64,000 nucleotides of DNA, taken from positions 186,001-250,000 of the forward strand of contig JAEZQY010000018.1 of the NCBI GenBank assembly GCA_023441055.1, given 5' to 3'. Of this stretch, positions 7,797 to 17,238 are shown one piece after another (the first letter of the stretch is position 1; every line of letters starts with the position of its first letter). This stretch comes from Bacillota bacterium (GTDB lineage: Bacteria; Bacillota; Bacilli; Paenibacillales; UBA4045). The notes under the pieces were generated by a model. That model did not search any database, was not told the origin of the DNA, and saw nothing but the letters and a program-made list of their open reading frames with translations. The position numbers and the translations under genes are program-made.

Positions 7797-9392
7797 TCAG
7801 CCGCGAGCAGCCTGGTTCTTGTACTCATTCGGGCTCATGCCGTTGTACTTCTTGAACACCTTGGAGAAGTACGTGCGGTCGGAGTAGCCGAGTGAATGGC
7901 CGATATATTCAATCGTCTCATCGGTCTCCAGCAGCAGCTTGGCCGCGATGCGCATCTTCAAGCTGTGGAGGTAGTCTGTGAAGTTCTCGCCCTTCAGCCG
8001 CTTGAAGTAGCGAGAGAAGTAGCTGGGATTCAGATGGAGCACATTCGACATCGTCACAGACGTAATATTCTCGGATAGATGCTCCATAATATATTGCTCG
8101 ATCTCCTGCAGACGCGGGTTCTTGTTCGTGCCTTCGCTCGGCGCGTTGCTGGCCGCGTCCCCGAATCTGGCCTCCATCTCCAAGCGGATCAGCTCGAAGA
8201 AGATGTCGACCTTCATAATGCGCAGGGCGCAGCGCTCGAAGTCGGACGCGCTCGAGCTTGTCCGCCATAGGATGCGCAGCCACTGCAGCAGGCTGTTCTT
8301 CAGCAGCTCAGGCTCGATGCGCCATTGCGCGCAATTCTGCCGCACGCGATCAAGCTCCGCCAGAACAGCCGGCTTATTCCCTTGCCTATACAGGGATAGA
8401 AACCCCTCCTCCATCGATTGCAGCTCTTCCGCGCCAGTTAGACTCCACTGTGCCGATGTCGGTCGATCCATCACATGGAACAGCTTCTCCGGCTCATAGA
8501 AGCGATTGTGCCGATCCTGGAGCAACAGCTGGTATCGGTCACCCATCGCCGTGAGCTCATGCGCGGATTTCGTCAATGTGTAGGTCAGCTCCAGCCCCAG
8601 GTACTGACTCACCTTCAGCTGCAGCTCCTCCAGGAATCGCTCGAAGGTTCCAATCGGATTATGCCCCGCCTTATTATAGAAGTTATACACCAGCAGCAGA
8701 TTCGAATCCTTATCAATCAAGGCGCTGAATGCGTCGTATTCCAGGCATACATTCTCGGCGATATTGAGTGCCGCATACTCGAGCAAGGTGGTGTCCTTGT
8801 ACGTATACCGTCTGGCGAAAGCTGTATAATCGATCGAAGCTATAGCAATCATATAGTGAGGATGCTTCCAATCGATCTTCAATTCCTTGGCATATTCACG
8901 CAAGGTGTCCGCGGCATTCACCTTGGTAATGCGTTCGACGAAGGATTGCTTGAGCAGAATCATGTTCCGCTGTACGGTGTTACGCGTCAGACTCGATCCC
9001 TGCATATCCTTCATGGCCGTAATCTTCTTAGCGTACTTGCGCACAGATTCCTCCAGCGTGTCCGCTGTCAACTCATCCTTTATCAGATACTGCTCAGCCT
9101 CGAGCTGAATCGCCTGCTTGGCATAGTGAAAGTCCTCATGACAGGTGAGGAAGATGATGCCGACATCCGGCTGATCTTGCTTGAACTTCTCGGCAAGCTG
9201 AATGCCGTTAATTTGCGGAATGCCGATATCTGTAATGACCAAATCCGGCTTATGCTCCTCGAATAATTGCAAGGCCTTTACACTGGAGAAGGTGGATGCG
9301 CACACCTCGAACCCCAGCGCCTGCCAATCAATTAAATCCTGCAGATACTTCAATACGGGCATGTCATCATCAATCATCATAACCTTATACAT
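7797..9392 (-). CDS. YesN-type response regulator, receiver plus AraC DNA-binding domain
   Basis: The 531 residues begin with a receiver domain (MIDDD acidic pocket at 7-10, phospho-acceptor Asp55 in VITDIGIP, Lys in EQYLIKD). A long middle region of about 300 residues is typical of YesN relatives. The C-terminal AraC/XylS domain (about 430-528) carries two helix-turn-helix motifs, ending GYSDRTYFSKVFKKYNGMSP-like. These regulators, phosphorylated by a YesM-type kinase, activate carbohydrate ABC transporter genes. The matching kinase is at 12961-14655, with the transporter between them on the opposite strand. The gene is divergent from the first permease, so it could act from the 9393-9616 spacer. 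Confidence 0.93.
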   Translation of the reverse strand: MYKVMMIDDDMPVLKYLQDLIDWQALGFEVCASTFSSVKALQLFEEHKPDLVITDIGIPQINGIQLAEKFKQDQPDVGIIFLTCHEDFHYAKQAIQLEAEQYLIKDELTADTLEESVRKYAKKITAMKDMQGSSLTRNTVQRNMILLKQSFVERITKVNAADTLREYAKELKIDWKHPHYMIAIASIDYTAFARRYTYKDTTLLEYAALNIAENVCLEYDAFSALIDKDSNLLLVYNFYNKAGHNPIGTFERFLEELQLKVSQYLGLELTYTLTKSAHELTAMGDRYQLLLQDRHNRFYEPEKLFHVMDRPTSAQWSLTGAEELQSMEEGFLSLYRQGNKPAVLAELDRVRQNCAQWRIEPELLKNSLLQWLRILWRTSSSASDFERCALRIMKVDIFFELIRLEMEARFGDAASNAPSEGTNKNPRLQEIEQYIMEHLSENITSVTMSNVLHLNPSYFSRYFKRLKGENFTDYLHSLKMRIAAKLLLETDETIEYIGHSLGYSDRTYFSKVFKKYNGMSPNEYKNQAARG

Positions 9393-9616
9393 GGTTTATC
9401 CTCCCTCTGCGGTGCTAGGGTCTAGCCGAGCAGCCAGATGACTTCTCTATTAATTCCAGTATAGAAGGTAGTATGTCACAGATCGACCGTTTTTTTTGAT
9501 GGTCGTGTGCATTATTTTGACCTTAACGTGCAATTCAGTAAAAATCGTTCGCAGGCGAGCGGCAGCCGACTCCTTATACTTGATCCATAGACGTCGTAAC
9601 AATAAGGAAATGGGGT

Positions 9617-10516
9617 GTGGATGTGAGGAGAGTATACTGGAACGAGAAGCGCAGAGAAGCAGCCGCAGGCCTGTTATTCCTGGCTCCCGAATTCCTAGGA
9701 ATTGTCTTGTTAGGGATATTCCCATTAGTGTTCACCCTCTACCTCAGCTTCACGGAGTGGAACTTAGTGAGCGGGGTACAGGGAATCAAATTTGTTGGTC
9801 TAGATAACTTCATAAGGCTGTTCGATGATGACAAGTTCATGCTCGCGCTGAAGAACAACCTGCTATACACCTTCTTCACGGTTCCAGTAGGCATGCTGTT
9901 GGCGCTGATCCTGTCGGTTGTGATTCATGCGAAGGCGTTCGCCAAGGATTACTTCAAGGTCGTCTTCTTCATTCCGTATATCTCTACGCAGGTAGCGGTG
10001 GCGGCGATCTGGGCAGCCCTGTTCAACCCGTCCTTCGGACCGATCAATCAATTCCTAATGAGCATCGGGATTGACGACCCGCCGCGCTGGCTGGGCAGTA
10101 CAGATACGGTTATGGCGGCGATCATCATTATCGCGATCTGGCACTCGGTCGGTTATATCGTCATCATCTACATCGCGGGACTCAGTAATATCAATAATGA
10201 TGTGTATGAGGCGGCGGACATCGATGGCGCGAATTTCTGGCATAAGTTCATCAAGATTACCGTTCCGCTCTTGGCGCCTACGACCTTCTTCCTGGCGATC
10301 ACACAGATGATGTCTTCGTTCAAGGTGTTCGACCTCGTGGCCTTCCTGACGAGCGGCGGACCGAATCATTCATCGAACGTCATTGTCTACTACATCTACG
10401 AGCAGAGCTTCAGAAACTTCCGTATGGGCTACGGCTCCGCCATCTCCTGGATTCTGTTCTTGATCGTGGCGACGCTGACGCTGGTGATGTGGAAGTTCCA
10501 GAATAAGAAGGAATAG
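9617..10516 (+). CDS. CUT1 sugar ABC transporter permease (MalF/UgpA type)
   Basis: This 299-residue membrane protein has six predicted membrane segments and begins with the typical N-terminal loop (FLAPEFLGIVLLGIFPLVFTLYLSF). The EAA loop that docks on the ATPase is visible as YEAADIDGANFWHKFIKITVPLLAP. It forms the inner-membrane channel together with the next gene product. A GTG start at 9617 is chosen because AAGGA lies 8 nt upstream; a second GTG at 9623 is possible. No ATPase gene is in the locus. As in many Firmicutes CUT1 systems, a shared MsmX-like ATPase elsewhere probably energises it. Confidence 0.92.
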   Translation: MDVRRVYWNEKRREAAAGLLFLAPEFLGIVLLGIFPLVFTLYLSFTEWNLVSGVQGIKFVGLDNFIRLFDDDKFMLALKNNLLYTFFTVPVGMLLALILSVVIHAKAFAKDYFKVVFFIPYISTQVAVAAIWAALFNPSFGPINQFLMSIGIDDPPRWLGSTDTVMAAIIIIAIWHSVGYIVIIYIAGLSNINNDVYEAADIDGANFWHKFIKITVPLLAPTTFFLAITQMMSSFKVFDLVAFLTSGGPNHSSNVIVYYIYEQSFRNFRMGYGSAISWILFLIVATLTLVMWKFQNKKE

Positions 10517-10529
10517 GAGGAATACGACT

Positions 10530-11369
10530 ATGCTGGCCAAAATAAAAACCGAGCCGTCCCGTTTCATCGCGACGCTCCTGCTGGGCGCGATCTCGATTAT
10601 CTTCCTAATCCCGCTGATCTGGATGCTCTCGGCATCCGCGAAGTTCGAGAGTGATGTCATGCTCTTCCCGATCCAGTGGATTCCGGAGCGATGGAACTTC
10701 ATCGCCAACTTCAAGGCGGTATGGATGAGCAAGACACCGTTCGGCATGTTCTATGTGAATTCGATCAAGCTGGCAGGGATCGCGACCGTGTTCACCCTGC
10801 TGTTCTCCTCGATGGCGGCTTACTCCCTTACGAAGCTGCGCTATCCAGGGAGGGGCGTGCTATTCGGCCTGCTGCTGATCTTCCTCATGGTGCCGGAGCA
10901 GTCGACGCTCGTACCGCGCTATGTGATGATTAACTGGCTGGGCTTGTACAACACGCATGAAGGCATTATTCTGATGACGATGTTCTCGACCTACTTCACC
11001 TTCCTGATGCGGCAATTCATGGCCGGGGTGCATGACGAGTTCATCGAGGCCGCGAAGATTGACGGAGCTGGCTATATGCGGGTGTACTGGCAGCTCATGA
11101 TTCCGCTCAGCAAGCCGATTATCGCGACGGTCGGAATCATCAAGTTCATCTGGGTCTGGAATGACTATCAGAATCCGTTGATCTTCCTGTACAATGAGAA
11201 GCTGTATCCGATCACGATGGGGATGCAATACTTCAAGACCGAGTACAGTGATAACTATTCGGTTACGATGATGGCCGCCTTATCTGCCATCGTACCGCTG
11301 ATCATCGTATTCGTCGTTCTTCAGCGCCAGGTCATAGCGGGCATCTCGCTCGGCGGTGTGAAGGGGTAA
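10530..11369 (+). CDS. CUT1 sugar ABC transporter permease (MalG/UgpE type)
   Basis: The 279-residue partner permease starts 13 bp after the first and has AGGAGGA before the ATG. It has six membrane segments, an N-terminal loop ending WMLSASAKFESDV, and the EAA motif IEAAKIDGAGYMRVYWQLMIPLSKP. The C-terminal GISLGGVKG is the standard ending of MalG-type permeases. Its place in the operon between MalF-type permease and substrate-binding lipoprotein fits one importer, probably of uronic-acid-containing oligosaccharides given the adjacent GH88. Confidence 0.93.
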   Translation: MLAKIKTEPSRFIATLLLGAISIIFLIPLIWMLSASAKFESDVMLFPIQWIPERWNFIANFKAVWMSKTPFGMFYVNSIKLAGIATVFTLLFSSMAAYSLTKLRYPGRGVLFGLLLIFLMVPEQSTLVPRYVMINWLGLYNTHEGIILMTMFSTYFTFLMRQFMAGVHDEFIEAAKIDGAGYMRVYWQLMIPLSKPIIATVGIIKFIWVWNDYQNPLIFLYNEKLYPITMGMQYFKTEYSDNYSVTMMAALSAIVPLIIVFVVLQRQVIAGISLGGVKG

Positions 11370-11504
11370 GTGTAATAAATCGGCACATGAGCACAGGGTC
11401 AAAATCTTGCACGAATAGGGCATAAGATGGCACAGCCTTATGGATCGTGACGATCGTATACTAGGGCTGTGACAATCATTATACGTATAAAGGGGATAGC
11501 GAGT

Positions 11505-12857
11505 ATGAAGAGAAAATCTTGGGTAAGCGTGCTGGCCTTGCTGATGGCGATCACACTGCTGGCTGCATGCGGCAACAATGCGAACAACGCAGGCACGAAT
11601 TCCGGAGACACTGGCGGTACAGGCGGATCGAAGGATGTAACGATTAAGTTCTATAACTGGGATCCGGATCAAAATGCGATCAAGTCGATTATTGCAGATT
11701 TCGAAGCGGAGAATCCGGGCATCAAGGTATCGTCCGAGGTTCTTGTGCCGGGCGGCAGCGCGGATGATAACCTGACCAAGCTGGACGTGCTGATGGCAAC
11801 TGGCGAGGACGTTGACGTCGTAGCGATTCCGAATCAGGAGTACACCGTACTCCGGGCGGCGAATAGTATGTTCCTGCCGCTGACGGATTACTTCGCGCAA
11901 GACGGTGTAGATGTGGACGAGGATTACCTGACAAGTGTCAAATACAATGATGACGTCTATGCGGTACCGCAATTCGTTAATCAATGGTATGTGATGCTTA
12001 ACAAGGATCATCTGGATGAGGCGGGATTGTCCGTTCCTCAGGTCGGTTGGACTTGGGATGAGTACCGCGAGTATGCGAAGAAGATGACCAAGGGCGAAGG
12101 TCCGAGCAAGCAGTACGGCACTTACTTCCACACATGGGGTGAATTCGCAAACCCGATGCTGTATACAGAGAAGGCCAATCCTTACATGCTGAATGAGACG
12201 ACGTCGATCTTCGATGATGCCTCCTTCGATTACTGGTTCGACCTTCGCAGAGCGATGGAGAAGGAAGACAAGTCGGTTAAGACATATTCAGACGTTATCG
12301 GTTCCAAGCTGAACTATCGTACAGAGTTCTTCAATGAGCAGGCCAGCATGATCTTCATCGGCAGCTGGACAATTGCGGACATTGGCAACGTCGAATCTTA
12401 TCCGCATGACTTCACTACCGCATTCGCGCCAATGCCGCGCATGAATGAGCAGTCGCCGATCGGCGGCACGAATGTTGCTGGGGAGTTCCTGGCGCTGTCC
12501 AAGAGCACCGATCATCCAGAGGAAGCGTATAAGTTCTTGCGCTACCTGTCTACGAAGGGCTCGGAGAAGAGAGGCGCGATCTCAGGCTGGAGAGGGGCGA
12601 ACAGCGAAGCCTTCATCAGCGCAATGCTGGAGAAGAATCCGAACCTCTACGATGAGGAGAGCTTGAAGCACACCTTGTTCAATGAACACGTGCATTCTCC
12701 GAATACAGGCGAGATTAATATCGCTTACGGCTCGGAGATGAAGTCCGGGGTGCTCGAGGCAGGCTTCGCCAAGTTTATCCTCGATAACACCAGCGCCGCT
12801 GACGCTAAGGCTTACATGGTGAGTGAAGCGAATAAGATCATTAAGCAGAATCAATAA
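11505..12857 (+). CDS. Extracellular sugar-binding lipoprotein of the CUT1 transporter
   Basis: The 450-residue lipoprotein has a basic N-terminus, hydrophobic stretch and lipobox LLAAC (Cys at about 22), then a Gly/Asn/Thr-rich linker and an SBP family 1 fold (IKFYNWDPDQNAIKSIIADF, later MIFIGSWTIADIG and GGTNVAGEFLALSKSTDHP). It captures oligosaccharide at the outer membrane face and delivers it to the two permeases. The ATG at 11505 has AGGGG 9 nt upstream. An upstream in-frame start at 11469 would place hydrophilic residues before the signal peptide and lacks a site. A 135-bp gap separates it from the permeases and a strong hairpin follows it. The high abundance usual for such proteins fits separate or stabilised transcripts. 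Confidence 0.93.
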   Translation: MKRKSWVSVLALLMAITLLAACGNNANNAGTNSGDTGGTGGSKDVTIKFYNWDPDQNAIKSIIADFEAENPGIKVSSEVLVPGGSADDNLTKLDVLMATGEDVDVVAIPNQEYTVLRAANSMFLPLTDYFAQDGVDVDEDYLTSVKYNDDVYAVPQFVNQWYVMLNKDHLDEAGLSVPQVGWTWDEYREYAKKMTKGEGPSKQYGTYFHTWGEFANPMLYTEKANPYMLNETTSIFDDASFDYWFDLRRAMEKEDKSVKTYSDVIGSKLNYRTEFFNEQASMIFIGSWTIADIGNVESYPHDFTTAFAPMPRMNEQSPIGGTNVAGEFLALSKSTDHPEEAYKFLRYLSTKGSEKRGAISGWRGANSEAFISAMLEKNPNLYDEESLKHTLFNEHVHSPNTGEINIAYGSEMKSGVLEAGFAKFILDNTSAADAKAYMVSEANKIIKQNQ

Positions 12858-12880
12858 TGACATGGAATAGCAAGTGGCTG

Positions 12881-12922
12881 GCGGCTGGCAGGAAATTCTG
12901 CAGGCTGCCAGCCGCTTGTTGT
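12881..12922 (+). terminator. Hairpin between the binding-protein and kinase genes
   Basis: GCGGCTGGCAG (12881-12891) pairs perfectly with CTGCCAGCCGC (12905-12915), followed by TTGTTGT. It would end or attenuate the transporter transcript, leaving low read-through into the kinase gene, or protect the binding-protein mRNA 3' end. Confidence 0.65.
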
Positions 12923-12960
12923 ATGATAAAGGGAAAAGACGAGGAATAGGAGATGCGTGT

Positions 12961-14655
12961 ATGGCGACACTGCTAAGCTTCTGGCAATTGACGTTCTATA
13001 AGCGGGTGCAGATTCTGCTCATGCTGTTCATCCTGCTGCCAATCTTCATCGTATCCGTCATCTCCTACTTCATCATTACCCGCGAGGTAACGGATCGAAT
13101 TCGGGAGTCGAACGCGCAGGTCGTCCGCGCCGTAGGTGCGGATTTGGCCCAGGCGATTGATGATGTGACATTCGTTGCGAATTATTTTGCCAGTGATGGG
13201 GTGTTCCATGATGCGCTGTTCGGGCTTCGCGATACCGATCGGCTGAACTCCTTCTCCGACTATACGCATTATAATCGTATTACCGATTCCTTCAACCTGA
13301 TTCATGTGAATATGCTCCATCTGCGGGCCAGGATGTTCCTGGTAAATCCGCGTGACTTCATGATCTCATCGGGCTACTATACGATGCCGGAGATGCAGCG
13401 TGACTGGAGCTGGATCAACGACCGGATTGATTACACGAACACTAGCACCATGCAATGGCTCGGGCGATCGGACAGCGATGAGGAATTCGGCGATTATATG
13501 GTCGCCAGAGTGATCCGGCATCCGGATACGCATGTGTATCTGGGAACACTGATCATCGGGCTGCCCAAGACCTACTTCGATCAGACGTTCGAGGTTATTA
13601 CTGTTGGACAGGTCACGCTGTCTGATCGGAATCGGACAGTTGTGGCCCAGTTCGCGAGTGAGCTGTTCACATCAGGGCAAGTCGCTATCTCGGAGCAGCA
13701 TGTGAATGCGCGCAGCTGGACTATTCAGCATCAGATCTCCAGCAATGAGATTACAGGGCGGATCACCAGCACCTTCCTCATGTTCATCGTCTATGTAGCA
13801 GCCGGTATCGTGCTGTTGTTGATCATCTCCGTTGTGATGGCCAAGCGATTGAACCGTCCGCTGAACGCGATGATGCAGGTGGCGCATACATTCGGCTCCG
13901 GCAATTTGACGGTGCGCTTCCATGCGCGGGGCAAGGATGAATTCGCTGTGCTGGGCGGTGCGTTCAATGCGATGCTGGATCAGATTCAGACGCTCATTGC
14001 GAATATTGAGACGGAGCAGGAAGAGAAGCGCGTGATCGAGCTGCAGGCGCTGTTCGCTCAGATCCGGCCGCACTTCCTGATTAATACGCTCAATTCGATG
14101 AAGCTGAAGATGGTCATGAACGGCGATCATGCGTACAGCCGCGGGCTGGATTCGCTGATGGGACTGCTCCGCGCTTATATGCGCGTGCATGAGCCTTGGA
14201 CCTTGCAGGAGGAATGCCGGATGATTGAGCAGTATCTGGAGGTGATGCAGCTGAGGACTGATCATGCCGTCGAGCTGGAGCTGGAGGTGGCCGATCATCT
14301 GCGCGGATTCACGATACCGCGTCTGCTGCTGCAGCCGATCGTGGAGAATGCTGTGGTGCATGGCTTCTCGGAGCGGGATTCGGATGCAAGAATTGGGATA
14401 CATGCCGTGGAGGGGGCGGAATCAGAGGTCATCATCTCGATTAGCGACAACGGCAAGGGGATGAGCGAGGCGGAATGCGAGACGCTGATCCGGGTCATGA
14501 ATAGCACAGAGGATGAGGTGCTGGCGAGCTATGATCGCGTCGGGCTGATCAATATCGCGCAGCGCGTGAGGCTGACCTATGGACGCGACAGCAGCATCAC
14601 GGTGACACGCAACGATGTCGGCGGCGTCACGTTTACGCTGCGACTGCAGGGGTAG
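12961..14655 (+). CDS. YesM-type sensor histidine kinase
   Basis: The 564-residue kinase has an N-terminal membrane segment (about 16-40), an extracellular sensing domain of about 240 residues, a second membrane segment (IVYVAAGIVLLLIISVVMA), a HAMP linker, and the His_kinase block LFAQIRPHFLINTLNSMKLK whose His is the phospho-acceptor. The HATPase_c domain shows LLLQPIVENAVVHG (N-box) and ISDNGKGM (G1). It pairs with the AraC-type regulator at 7797-9392, probably sensing saccharide or its loaded binding protein. The ATG at 12961 has AGGAG 8 nt upstream. The longer frame from 12874 would overlap the hairpin and is rejected. Confidence 0.92.
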   Translation: MATLLSFWQLTFYKRVQILLMLFILLPIFIVSVISYFIITREVTDRIRESNAQVVRAVGADLAQAIDDVTFVANYFASDGVFHDALFGLRDTDRLNSFSDYTHYNRITDSFNLIHVNMLHLRARMFLVNPRDFMISSGYYTMPEMQRDWSWINDRIDYTNTSTMQWLGRSDSDEEFGDYMVARVIRHPDTHVYLGTLIIGLPKTYFDQTFEVITVGQVTLSDRNRTVVAQFASELFTSGQVAISEQHVNARSWTIQHQISSNEITGRITSTFLMFIVYVAAGIVLLLIISVVMAKRLNRPLNAMMQVAHTFGSGNLTVRFHARGKDEFAVLGGAFNAMLDQIQTLIANIETEQEEKRVIELQALFAQIRPHFLINTLNSMKLKMVMNGDHAYSRGLDSLMGLLRAYMRVHEPWTLQEECRMIEQYLEVMQLRTDHAVELELEVADHLRGFTIPRLLLQPIVENAVVHGFSERDSDARIGIHAVEGAESEVIISISDNGKGMSEAECETLIRVMNSTEDEVLASYDRVGLINIAQRVRLTYGRDSSITVTRNDVGGVTFTLRLQG

Positions 14656-14792
14656 TGGGGGGTGTGACCCGCGACTTGCGGTTGAAGTGCGGCGGATAGT
14701 TGGGGGAGCTAGACCTGGGCTGATCTGCAACGTGCGTCTTCGTGCATCGAATTGTGTCTATGTGCCGAAGGGCTAATTCTTAGTATAGTTGG

Positions 14793-14922
14793 CCTGCATA
14801 TCTGCATCTCTTCGGAGCTAATTGGCATCCAGGATGGCGTTTACCTGCAATTCTGCATCTGGGTGGTCCATCTTTGGTTGATTTCGCGCTAATTCGGTGG
14901 TTTACCTGCAGATATGCATCTC
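14793..14922. repeat. Intergenic repeat array, family A (three CCTGCA-n-TGCATC units)
   Basis: Units lie at 14793-14810, 14840-14860 and 14901-14922. They share the core CCTGCA, two to three variable bases, then T-CTGCATC or TATGCATCTC; two are preceded by TTTA. Unit starts are 47 and 61 bp apart. A related degenerate piece (ATGCAGTAATGCAG) follows near 14957. The same family recurs at 51511-51699 and once at 53473-53490. The 623-bp gap after the kinase gene holds no credible gene. Confidence 0.7.
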
Positions 14923-15158
14923 ATAACCTTTAAACAGCAGAATTTGTTGAATCCTAATGCAGTAATGCAGTTGGACTTCAACGTACCTATGAAAAGGAAT
15001 GCGGCTCTAGAGAAAATTGTGGCAGGAAGATCGGATTGGACATATTTCGTTTGAACTAAGTGTGACACTTAAGCGACTGACCGTTCGTATCAGCCCTTGC
15101 AAGACGAATCTCTTCAAATGTTATATGCGTCAATCAAGCAAGAGCCAGAATGAGTGGA

Positions 15159-15190
15159 CAAATGCTTTGCGTGTTCTCATCAAGCATTTG
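15159..15190 (+). promoter_or_regulatory. First stem-loop in the leader of the SLC13-type gene
   Basis: CAAATGCTT (15159-15167) pairs exactly with AAGCATTTG (15182-15190), loop 14 nt, about 90 nt upstream of the start codon. There is no T-tract after it, so a terminator is unlikely. With the next hairpin it suggests a folded 5' untranslated region. Confidence 0.45.
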
Positions 15191-15218
15191 AACCTGTATG
15201 TGGGCTGCTTCATTGCAT

Positions 15219-15271
15219 CCTCCCGAATTCGGTATTAGAATAGGAATGCAATTAGTTTCACATTCGGGAGG
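15219..15271 (+). promoter_or_regulatory. Hairpin that would sequester the SLC13-type gene ribosome binding site
   Basis: CCTCCCGAAT (15219-15228) is the exact complement of ATTCGGGAGG (15262-15271), and the right arm contains the Shine-Dalgarno GGGAGG of the GTG start at 15279. The 33-nt loop is AT-rich. Formation in mRNA would hide the ribosome binding site, a layout used by translational switches and thermosensors. The ligand or trigger is unknown. Confidence 0.55.
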
Positions 15272-15278
15272 CACACTT

Positions 15279-17144
15279 GTGAACACAGCAATGCTCATCA
15301 CCCTAATCATTCTAGCAGTTGCATCTATCTTATTTATCACTGGCAGGATACGCTCCGATCTGGTGGCAGTAGGCGCATTAATTGCGCTGCTGCTGTTCGA
15401 TATACTCACGCCTAGTGAGGCGCTGGCCGGCTTCTCGAATTCGGTCGTGATTATGATGATCGGCCTGTTCGTTGTTGGCGGCGGGATCTTCCAGACGGGT
15501 CTAGCCAAGATGGCGAGCAGCAAGCTGCTGCAGCTGGCTGGCACGAATGAGACGAAGCTGCTGATCACGGTCATGCTGGCGACTGCAGCGATCGGCACGC
15601 TGGTCAGCAATACGGGGACTGTTGCCGTGATGATGCCGATCGTGGTCAGTCTGGCGATGAGCGCCCAGATTAATCCGGGGCGACTCCTCATGCCGCTGGC
15701 ATTCGCCAGCAGTCTGGGCGGAATGCTGACCTTAATCGGTACACCGCCGAACCTGGTCATCAATGAGACGATCACGAATGCGGGGTATAAGGAGCTCAGC
15801 TTCTTCTCCTTCACACCAATCGGATTGGTCGCTCTGCTCGTCGGCGTCGTTAGTATGCTCTTCCTCCGGCGGTTCTTGCCGAAGAACGAGGGGAGCAGTC
15901 ACAAGAACCGATCGAGCCGATCGCCGGTCGAGCTGGCTAGGAAGTATCAGCTGTCTAATAATCTATTCCGCGCGCTTGTCGGTTCGGAGGCCCGTATCCA
16001 TGGGAAGACCTTATCTGAGCTGGCTATTCCGGCTAAATTCGAGCTCAATGTGATTGAGATTCGACGCAAGAGCTCAGCCAAGAATCAATTCCTCAAGACG
16101 ATCAACCAAGAGATCGCAGGCCCAGGCACGAATATCGAGGAAGGGGATATTCTGTATGTGAATGGATCATTCGCCCATGTTGAGGAGTTAGCTGAGGAAT
16201 TTGGGTTGACGCTGATCGATCATCAGACTGCGGAGCGCAGCAATGGCGATGGCGCAGAGCATTACGCGACTGCGGATGTCGGGATCGCAGAAGTAATGCT
16301 GACTCCGAATTCAAAACTGATCGATCAACTGGTGAAGTTCTCCGGATTCCGAGAGAAGTATCGGGTGAATATTCTGGGCATTCAGCGCAAGGAGCAATTC
16401 CTGCTCAATAATCTGAAGGAAGAGAAGATGCGCTTCGGAGACGCATTGCTCGTGCAGGGCACATGGAAGGATATCGCATTGCTGGCTAAGGAGCAGGACA
16501 ATGTGGTTGTGGTCGGGCGGCCGAGTGAGGAAGCGCGTAAGGTGACTATGGATCATAAGGCGCCGATCGCCGCAGGCATTATGCTGCTGATGATCATCTT
16601 ACTCGTAAGCGGGTGGATTCCGGCGGTTGTCTCGGTCATGATCGCAGCTGTGCTGATGGTGGTGTTCGGCTGTGTGCGGAATATGGAAGAGGCGTACAAG
16701 ACGATTAACTGGGAGAGTATTGTGCTGATCGCCGGAATGATCCCGATGTCGACCGCAATCGAGAAGACTGGTGCCGCCGCGCTGTTATCGAACGGTCTGG
16801 TCAACTCGCTGGGCAGTTATGGTCCGCTCGCTCTGCTGGCAGGGGTGTATGTCACAACTTCGGTGCTGACGATGTTCATCAGTAATACCGCCTGTGCGGT
16901 ATTATTCGCGCCCATCGCACTCTCGGCGGCGATGCAGCTTGGAGTTAGCCCGTATGCCTTCCTGTTCGCGGTAGCGATTAGCGCCAGCGCTTGCTTCGCT
17001 TCTCCGTTCTCCACGCCGCCTAATGCGCTGGTCATGTCTGCAGGGCGATACAACTTCGGCCATTATATTAAGGTCGGCCTGCCACTGCAGATTATTATGG
17101 CAGTCGTGATGATAGCGGTGCTGCCGCTCTTCTTCCCGTTCTAG
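15279..17144 (+). CDS. SLC13-family transporter with paired TrkA-C (RCK_C) domains
   Basis: The 621-residue protein is a divalent-anion/sodium symporter family member. About 200 N-terminal residues form membrane segments with the re-entrant SNTGTVAVMMPIV motif and TLIGTPPNLVINET. A cytoplasmic insert of about 200 residues contains two TrkA-C-like modules (ARIHGKTLSELAIPAKFELNV and SKLIDQLVKFSGFREKYRVNI). A second membrane half follows with a repeat of the motif (ISNTACAVLFAPIALS; SPFSTPPNALVMS). Related proteins carry sulfate, phosphate or dicarboxylates, and RCK_C domains bind small ligands. The GTG at 15279 is chosen because GGGAGG lies 7 nt upstream. An ATG at 15198 would put 27 extra residues through the hairpin. 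It is monocistronic, with a terminator at 17192-17228. Confidence 0.88.
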   Translation: MNTAMLITLIILAVASILFITGRIRSDLVAVGALIALLLFDILTPSEALAGFSNSVVIMMIGLFVVGGGIFQTGLAKMASSKLLQLAGTNETKLLITVMLATAAIGTLVSNTGTVAVMMPIVVSLAMSAQINPGRLLMPLAFASSLGGMLTLIGTPPNLVINETITNAGYKELSFFSFTPIGLVALLVGVVSMLFLRRFLPKNEGSSHKNRSSRSPVELARKYQLSNNLFRALVGSEARIHGKTLSELAIPAKFELNVIEIRRKSSAKNQFLKTINQEIAGPGTNIEEGDILYVNGSFAHVEELAEEFGLTLIDHQTAERSNGDGAEHYATADVGIAEVMLTPNSKLIDQLVKFSGFREKYRVNILGIQRKEQFLLNNLKEEKMRFGDALLVQGTWKDIALLAKEQDNVVVVGRPSEEARKVTMDHKAPIAAGIMLLMIILLVSGWIPAVVSVMIAAVLMVVFGCVRNMEEAYKTINWESIVLIAGMIPMSTAIEKTGAAALLSNGLVNSLGSYGPLALLAGVYVTTSVLTMFISNTACAVLFAPIALSAAMQLGVSPYAFLFAVAISASACFASPFSTPPNALVMSAGRYNFGHYIKVGLPLQIIMAVVMIAVLPLFFPF

Positions 17145-17191
17145 CGGCTAATGTCCTTTCCTATTTTACAATTAGGTATGGATATAAATGA

Positions 17192-17228
17192 AGAAAGCTC
17201 CCAACCCGAATGGGGCTGAGAGCTTTCT
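17192..17228. terminator. Stem-loop between the SLC13-type gene and the 38-residue small gene
   Basis: AGAAAGCTC (17192-17200) pairs with GAGCTTTCT (17220-17228), with a partly paired interior (CCAACCC/GGGGCTG). It lies after the SLC13 stop on one side and after the small minus-strand gene on the other, so it probably terminates both converging transcripts. Confidence 0.65.
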
Positions 17229-17238
17229 AACATACGGC

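Noticed and set aside
8475..9266. 263-residue open frame opposite the response regulator
   Set aside because: It lies antisense to a clear REC/AraC gene, has no ribosome binding site and shows no domain.
11280..12131. 283-residue open frame opposite the sugar-binding lipoprotein
   Set aside because: Shadow of a well-conserved coding strand; composition is low-complexity and basic.
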